Assembly (NCBI GenBank): GCA_949752745.1
Contig: OX457026.1
Location: forward strand, 30,566,116 to 30,630,115
Direction of reading: 5' to 3'
From: Protula sp. h YS-2021
Lineage: Eukaryota; Annelida; Polychaeta; Sabellida; Serpulidae
Length of the DNA stretch: 64,000 nt
Shown here piece after piece: positions 57,301 to 64,000 of the stretch (the stretch's first letter is position 1; each line of letters starts with the position of its first letter). The position numbers and the translations under genes are program-made. The notes beneath the pieces were generated by a model. It saw only the letters and a list, made by a program, of their open reading frames with translations, had not been told where the DNA came from and made no database searches.

Positions 57301-59095
57301 TTTTACTTGTTTAATGCGAAGTCAGTAATGTATCTATAAAATTGAAGTAACGAATACTGTAAGGACTGTTCATGCAGTTGTCGTAGCGCTGAATGTTGAA
57401 GTCGTTTTGTATCTCGAACATTCAACAAGTTTTCAGATGTTAGCCTTATCTGTGATTCTGTTTTATTTTAATGTAGTTGTGGTCACATTACTGAAATACA
57501 AGTGCTCATTTTAGAATTCTTCAATATTATATGTAGTTCTAATCGAAGTGATATCTCCTTGTATGTTCAGCTGTCCCTTCCTAATTCTACAGTAATTTAA
57601 CAATGCATTGTAACAATTTACCTATTTTTATTTTACCCGTTCTTATTATCAAAATGTTTAATTTTTTGTACATGTAAATATTCTTTTGATCTCGTAATGC
57701 TGGCTGCTATGATTGTAGCTAAATATGTAGCGATATGTTCGATAGTGCAGATTTTATATAATTTCATCATTTTTTATGTTTGATACTGCAGATTTTATAT
57801 AATTTTGTGATATCTTATCTTCTGTTTTAGACTGTTTTATTTATTTGTTTAAATTTCTACATCGTATACAGTTATTTATATTTTACTTGTTTAATGCGAA
57901 GTCAATAATGTATCTATAAAATTGAAGTAACGAATACTGTAAGGGCTGTTCATGCAGTTATCGTAGCGCTGAATGTTGAAGTCGTTTTGTTTCTCGAACA
58001 TTCAACAAGTTTTCAGATGTTAGCCTTATCTGTGATTCTGTTTTATTTTAATGTAGTTGTGGTCACATTACTGAAATGTAAGTCCTCATTTTAGAATTCT
58101 TCAATGTTATGTGAAGCTTTAATCGAAGTGATATCTCCTTGTATGTTCAGCTGACCCTTCCTAATTCTACAGTAATTTAACAATGCATTGTCACAATTTA
58201 CCCGATTCTTATCTTACCCGCTTGTATTATCAAAATGTTTAATTTTATGTACATCTAAATATTCTTTTGATCTCGTAATGCTGGCTGTTATGATTGTAGC
58301 TAAACAAGTGGCGATATGTTCGGTAGTGGAGATTTTATATAATTTCATCAATTTTTTATGTTCGATACTGCAGATTTTATATAATTTTGTGATATTTTAT
58401 GTTCTATTTTAGAATGTTTTATTTATTTTAGTAAATTTCTCAATCGTATACAGTTATTTATATTTTACTTGTTTAATGCGAAGTCAGTAATGTATCTATA
58501 AAATTGAAGTAACGAATACTGTAAGGACTGTTCATGCAGTTATCGTAGCGCTGAATGTTGAAGTCAATTTGTATCTCGAACCTTCAACAAGTTTTCAGAT
58601 GTTAGCCTTATCTATGATTCTGTTTTATTTTAATGTAGTTGTGGTTACATTACTGAAATATAAGTGCTCATTTAGAATTCTTCAATATTATATGTAGTTT
58701 TAATCGAAGTGATATCTCCTTGTATGTTCAGCTGACCCTTCCTAATTCTACAGTAATTTAACAATGCATTGTAACAATTTATCTATTTTTATTTTACCCG
58801 TTTTTATTATCAAAATGTTTAATTTTATGTACATCTAAATATTCTTTTGATCTCGTAATGCTGGCTGTTATGATTGTAGCTAAATATGTAGCGATATGTT
58901 CGATAGTGCAGATTTTATATAATTTCATCATTTTTTATGTTTGCTACTGCAGATTTTGTATAATTTTGTGATATCTTATGTTCTGTTTTAGACTGTTTTA
59001 TTTATTTGATTAAATTTCTAAATCGTATACAGTTATTTATATTTTACTTGTTTAATGCGAAGTCAGTAATGTATCTATAAAATTGAAGTAACGAA
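54310..59095 (+). repeat. Higher-order block: tetramer, 2,320 bp, ~2 copies
   Basis: Diagnostic variants recur 2,320 bp apart: 'gtctttttgtatctggaac' (54,502 / 56,822), 'gttatgtgaagctttaatcg' (55,788 / 58,108), 'ttacccgattcttatcttac' (55,879 / 58,199) and 'gattttgtataattttgtg' (54,312 / 56,632). Monomers with 'caagtggcg' and 'tatgtagcg' alternate here. Confidence 0.9.
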
Positions 59096-62000
59096 TACTG
59101 TAAGGGCTGTTCATGTAGTTATCGTAGCGCTTAATGTTAAAGTCGTTTTGTATCTCGAACATTCAACAAGTTTTCAGATGTTAGCCTTATCTATGATTTT
59201 GTTTTATTTTAATGTAGTTGTGGTCACATTACTGAAAAACAAGTGCTCATTTTAGAATTCTTCAATATTATATGTAGTTTTAATCGAAGTGATATCTCCG
59301 TGTATGTTCAGCTGACCCTTCCTAATTCTACAGTAATTTAATAATGCATTGTAACAATTTACCTATTTTTATTTTACCCGTTTTTATTATCAAAATGTTT
59401 AATTTTATGTACATCTAAATATTCTTTTGATCTCGTAATGCTGGCTGTTATTATTGTAGCCAAACGTGTAGCGATATGTTCGATAGTGCAGATTTTATAT
59501 AATTTCATCATTTTTTATGTTCGATACTGCAGATTTTATATAATTTTGTGATATCTTATGTTCTGTTTTAGACTGTTTTATTTATTTTAGTAAATTTCTA
59601 AATCGTATACAGTTATTTATATTTTACTTGTTTAATGCGAAATCAGTAATGTATCTATAAAACTGAAGTAACGAATACTTTAAAGGCTGTTCATGCAGAT
59701 ATCGTAGCGCTGAATGTTGAAGTCGTTTTGTATCTCGAACATTTAGCAAGTTTTCAGATGTTAGCCTTATCTATGATTCTGTTTTATTTTAATGTAGTTG
59801 TGTTCACATTACTGAAATATAAGTGCTCATTTTAGAATTCTTCAATATTATATGTAGTTTTAATCGAAGTGATATCTCCTTGTATGTTCAGCTGACCCTT
59901 CCTAATTCTACAGTAATTTAACAATGCATTGTAACAATTTACCTATTTTTATCTTACCCGTTTGTATTATCAAAATATTTAATTTTATGTACATCTAAAT
60001 ATTCTTTTGATCTCGTTATGCTGGCTGCTATGATTGTAGCTAAACAAGTGGCGATATGTTCGATAGTGCAGATTTAATATAATTTCATCATTTTTTATGC
60101 TCGATACTGCAGATTTTATATAATTTTGTGATATCTTATGTTCTATTTTAGAATGTTTTATTTATTTTAGTAAATTTCTAAATCGTATACAGTTATTTAT
60201 ATTTTACTTGTTTAATGCGAAGTCAGTAATGTATCTATAAAATTGAAGTAACGAATACTGTAAGGGCTGTTCATGTAGTTATCGTAGCGCTTAATATTAA
60301 AGTGGTTTTGTATCTCGAACATTCAACAAGTTTTCAGATGTTAGCCTTATCTATGATTCTGTAGTTGTGGTCACATTACTGAAATACAAGTGCTCATTTT
60401 AGAATTCTTCAATATTCTATGTAGTTTTAATCGAAGTGATATCTCCTTGTATGTTCAGCTGTTCCTTCCTAATTCTACAGTAATTTAACAATGCATTGTA
60501 ACAATTTACCTATTTTTGTGTTACCCTTTTGTATTATCAAAATGTTTAATTTTATGTACATCTAAATATTCTTTTGATCTCGTAATGCTGGCTGTTATGA
60601 TTGTAGCTAAACGTGTAGCGATATGTTCGATAGTGCAGATTTTATATAATTTCATCATTTTTTATGTTTGATACTGCAGATTTTGTATAACTTTGTGATA
60701 TCTTATGTTCTGTTTTAGACTGTTTTATTTATCTGATTAAATTTCTAAATCGTATACAGTTATTTATATTTTACTTGTTTAATGCGAAGTCAGTATTGTA
60801 TCTATAAAATTGAAGTAACGAATACTGTAAGGGCTGTTCATGTAGTTATCGTAGCGCTTAATGTTAAAGTCGTTTTGTATCTCGAACATTCAACAAGTTT
60901 TCAGATGTTAGCCTTATCTATGATTTTGTTTTATTTTAATGTAGTTGTGGTCACATTACTGAAAAACAAGTGCTCATTTTAGAATTCTTCAATATTGTAT
61001 GTAGTTTTAATCGAAGTGATATCTCCGTGTATGTTCAGCTGACCCTTCCTAATTCTACAGTAATTTAATAATGCATTGTAACAATTTACCTATTTTTATT
61101 TTACCCGTTTTTATTATCAAAATGTTTAATTTTATGTACATCTAAATATTCTTTTGATCTCGTAATGCTGGCTGTTATTATTGTAGCCAAACGTGTAGCG
61201 ATATGTTCGATAGTGCAGATTTTATATAATTTCATCATTTTTCATGTTCGATACTGCAGATTTTATATAATTTTGTGATATCTTATGTTCTGTTTTAGAC
61301 TGTTTTATTTATTTTAGTAAATTTCTAAATCGTATACAGTTATTTATATTTTACTTGTTTAATGCGAAATCAGTAATGTATCTATAAAACTGAAGTAACG
61401 AATACTTTAAAGGCTGTTCATGCAGATATCGTAGCGCTGAATGTTGAAGTCGTTTTGTATCTCGAACATTTAGCAAGTTTTCAGATGTTAGCCTTATCTA
61501 TGATTCTGTTTTATTTTAATGTAGTTGTGTTGACATTACTGAAATATAAGTGCTCATTTTAGAATTCTTCAATATTATATGTAGTTTTAATCGAAGTGAT
61601 ATCTCCTTGTATGTTCAGCTGACCCTTCCTAATTCTACAGTAATTTAACAATGCATTGTAACAATTTACCTATTTTTATCTTACCCGTTTGTATTATCAA
61701 AATATTTAATTTTATGTACATCTAAATATTCTTTTGATCTCGTTATGCTGGCTGCTATGATTGTAGCTAAACAAGTGGCGATATGTTCGATAGTGCAGAT
61801 TTAATATAATTTCATCATTTTTTTATGTTCGATACTGCAGATTTTATATAATTTTGTGATATCTTATGTTCTATTTTAGAATGTTTTATTTATTTTAGTA
61901 AATTTCTAAATCGTATACAGTTATTTATATTTTACTTGTTTAATGCGAAGTCAGTAATGTATCTATAAAATTGAAGTAACGAATACTGTAAGGGCTGTTC

Positions 62001-62735
62001 ATGTAGTTATCGTAGCGCTTAATATTAAAGTGGTTTTGTATCTCGAACATTCAACAAGTTTTCAGATGTTAGCCTTATCTATGATTCTGTAGTTGTGGTC
62101 ACATTACTGAAATACAAGTGCTCATTTTAGAATTCTTCAATATTCTATGTAGTTTTAATCGAAGTGATATCTCCTTGTATGTTCAGCTGTTCCTTCCTAA
62201 TTCTACAGTAATTTAACAATGCATTGTAACAATTTACCTATTTTTGTGTTACCCTTTTGTATTATCAAAATGTTTAATTTTATGTACATCTAAATATTCT
62301 TTTGATCTCGTAATGCTGGCTGTTATGATTGTAGCTAAACGTGTAGCGATATGTTCGATAGTGCAGATTTTATATAATTTCATCATTTTTTATGTTTGAT
62401 ACTGCAGATTTTGTATAACTTTGTGATATCTTATGTTCTGTTTTAGACTGTTTTATTTATCTGATTAAATTTCTAAATCGTATACAGTTATTTATATTTT
62501 ACTTGTTTAATGCGAAGTCAGTATTGTATCTATAAAATTGAAGTAACGAATACTGTAAGGGCTGTTCATGTAGTTATCGTAGCGCTTAATATTAAAGTGG
62601 TTTGGTATCTCGAACATTCAACAAGTTTTCAGATGTTAGCCTTATCTATGATTCTGTTTTATTTTAATGTAGTTGTGGTCACATTACTGAAAAACAAGTG
62701 CTCATTTTAGAATTCTTCAATATTGTATGTAGTTT
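59096..62735 (+). repeat. Higher-order block: trimer, 1,727 bp, ~2.1 copies
   Basis: Landmarks step 580-567-580 and repeat at +1,727. Variants 'ctatgattctgtagttgtgg' (60,353 / 62,080; a 13-bp deletion), 'catttagcaagttttcag' (59,739 / 61,466) and 'gaaaaacaagtgctc' (59,236 / 60,961 / 62,689) mark the units. The 66-codon frames at 60,782 and 62,510 are the same monomer in successive copies. Confidence 0.9.
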
Positions 62736-64000
62736 TAATCGAAGTGATATCTCCTTGTATGTTCAGCTGTCCCTTCCTAATTCTACAGTAATTTAACAAT
62801 GCATTGTAACAATTTACCTATTTTCATCTTACTCGTTTGTATTATCAAAATGTTTAATTTTATGTACATCTAAATATTCTTCTGATCTCGTAATGCTGGC
62901 TGTTATGATTGTAGCTAAACAAGTGGCGATATGTTCGATAGTGCAGATTTTATATAATTTCATCATTTTTTTATGTTCGATACTGCAGATTTTATATAAT
63001 TTTGTGATATCTTATGTTCTATTTTAGAATGTTTTATTTATTTTAGTAAATTTCTAAATCGTATACAGATATTTATATTTTACTTGTTTAATGCGAAGTC
63101 AGTAATGTATCTATAAAATTGAAGTAACGAATACTGTAAGGACTGTTCATGCAGTTATCGTAGCGCTGAATGTTGAAGTCGTTTTGTATCTCGAACCTTC
63201 AACAAGTTTTCAGATGTTAGCCTTATCTATGATTCTGTTTTATTTTAATGTAGTTGTGGTCACATTACTGAAATACAAGTGCTCATTTTAGAATTCTTCA
63301 ATATTATATGTAGTTTTAATCGAAGTGATATCTCCCTGTATGTTCAGTTGTCCCTTCCTAATTCTACAGTAATTTAACAATGCATTGTAACAATTTACCT
63401 ATTTTTATTTTACCCGTTTTTATTATCAAAATGTTTAATTTTATGTACATCTAAATATTCTTTTGATCTCGTAATGCTGGCTGTTATGATTGTAGCTAAA
63501 TATGTAGCGATATGTTCGATAGTGCAGATTTTATATAATTTCATCATTTTTTTATGTTCGATACTGCAGATTTTGTATAATTTTGTGATATCTTATGTTC
63601 TGTTTTAGACTGTTTTATTTATTTTAGTAAATTTCTAAATCGTATACAGTTATTTAAATTTTTCTTGTTTAATGCGAAGTAAGTAATGTATCTATAAAAT
63701 TGAAGTAACGAATACTGTAAGGACCGTTCATGCAGTTATCGTAGTGCTGAATGTTGAAGTCGTTTTGTATCTCGAACATTCAACAAGTTTTCAGATGTTA
63801 GCCTTATCTATGATTCTGTTTTATTTTAATGTAGTTGTGGTCACATTACTGAAATATAAGTGCTCATTTTAGAATTCTTCAATATTATATGTAGTTTTAA
63901 TCGAAGTGATATATCCTTGTATGTTCAGCTGTTCCTTCCTAATTCTACAGTAATTTAATAATGCATTGTAACAATTTACCTATTTTTATTTTACCCGTTT

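Larger units (their letters stand above)
39646..64000 (+). repeat. ~580-bp AT-rich satellite array, ~40 monomers, open at the right edge
   Basis: The landmark taatgctggctg (with minor variants) lies at 40,303, 40,893, 41,474, 42,052, 42,642, 43,223, 43,801, 44,391, 44,972, 45,550, 46,141, 46,722, 47,549 and so on to 63,472. Most steps are 577-591 bp. Exceptions are two 827-bp steps (a full monomer plus a 247-bp truncated one) and 567/568-bp steps with a 13-bp deletion. Each monomer contains two copies of a 'gttcgata.tgcagattttat' subrepeat. No transposase or host protein is encoded. Short frames of up to 74 codons are monomer variants. Confidence 0.97.

Noticed and set aside
49801..58412. 67-74 codon hydrophobic frames recurring in the satellite
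   Set aside because: They exist only in monomers where chance substitutions remove stops; their spacing equals the higher-order period.
39646..64000. CRISPR-like or rRNA-type array
   Set aside because: The units are 580 bp with no repeat/spacer alternation, and no rRNA-like conserved sequence is present.

Overview
This is an AT-rich, gene-poor stretch of an animal nuclear genome, and almost all of it is repetitive. The best guess is a mollusc, probably a bivalve. The reasons are: exon-like fragments with canonical GT splice donors; a KY/hillarin-type transglutaminase-like domain; elements combining a hairpin, a GTCC/GTCT microsatellite and ~160-200 bp tandem repeats, as in the pearl/HINE elements described in bivalves; and a SINE-like tail with an AATC repeat. 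The taxon is inferred. No bacterial operon, rRNA, tRNA or CRISPR array was seen.

Left part (1-31,400): a palindrome cluster and (AT)n open the window. A minus-strand exon candidate (2,083-2,761) encodes part of a transglutaminase-like domain and is the only host-gene candidate I would defend. A decayed LINE endonuclease fragment (3,290-3,813) follows. After that come several repeat families: a ~140-bp 'GACCTCCAGGTCA' repeat that recurs inverted at 12.4-13.0 kb, 30-, 36-, 46-, 51- and 54-bp minisatellites, and HINE-like elements (7.5-10.6, 13.3-13.8 and 21.6-26.05 kb). A 3.34-kb element (11,066-14,402) has perfect 32-bp terminal inverted repeats and subterminal repeats but no transposase. A frameshifted integrase zinc-binding fragment lies at 15.1-15.46 kb. 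A GACGTC-rich MITE sits inside a GATATC-rich repeat (16.4-17.6 kb), and a 1.62-kb inverted-repeat element (18,574-20,197) contains two further elements.

Right part (33-64 kb): tandem arrays stack towards the right edge. They are a 51-bp array (33.17-33.96 kb), a ~420-500 bp array of six copies (36.82-39.33 kb), a short ~50-bp repeat zone (39.33-39.64 kb), and then a satellite of about 40 monomers of ~580 bp running from ~39.65 kb past the window end. Spacing of a fixed landmark shows several different higher-order periods along the array: a 1,749-bp trimer, a 4,327-bp block duplicated once, a 2,320-bp tetramer and a 1,727-bp trimer. The satellite with its decayed left edge is the most notable content of the window. 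Its size and higher-order structure resemble pericentromeric or heterochromatic DNA, but a centromeric role is inference.

Most short open frames here are products of microsatellites or tandem repeats with unit lengths divisible by three, and they are not listed as genes. Coordinates of degenerate repeats are approximate.
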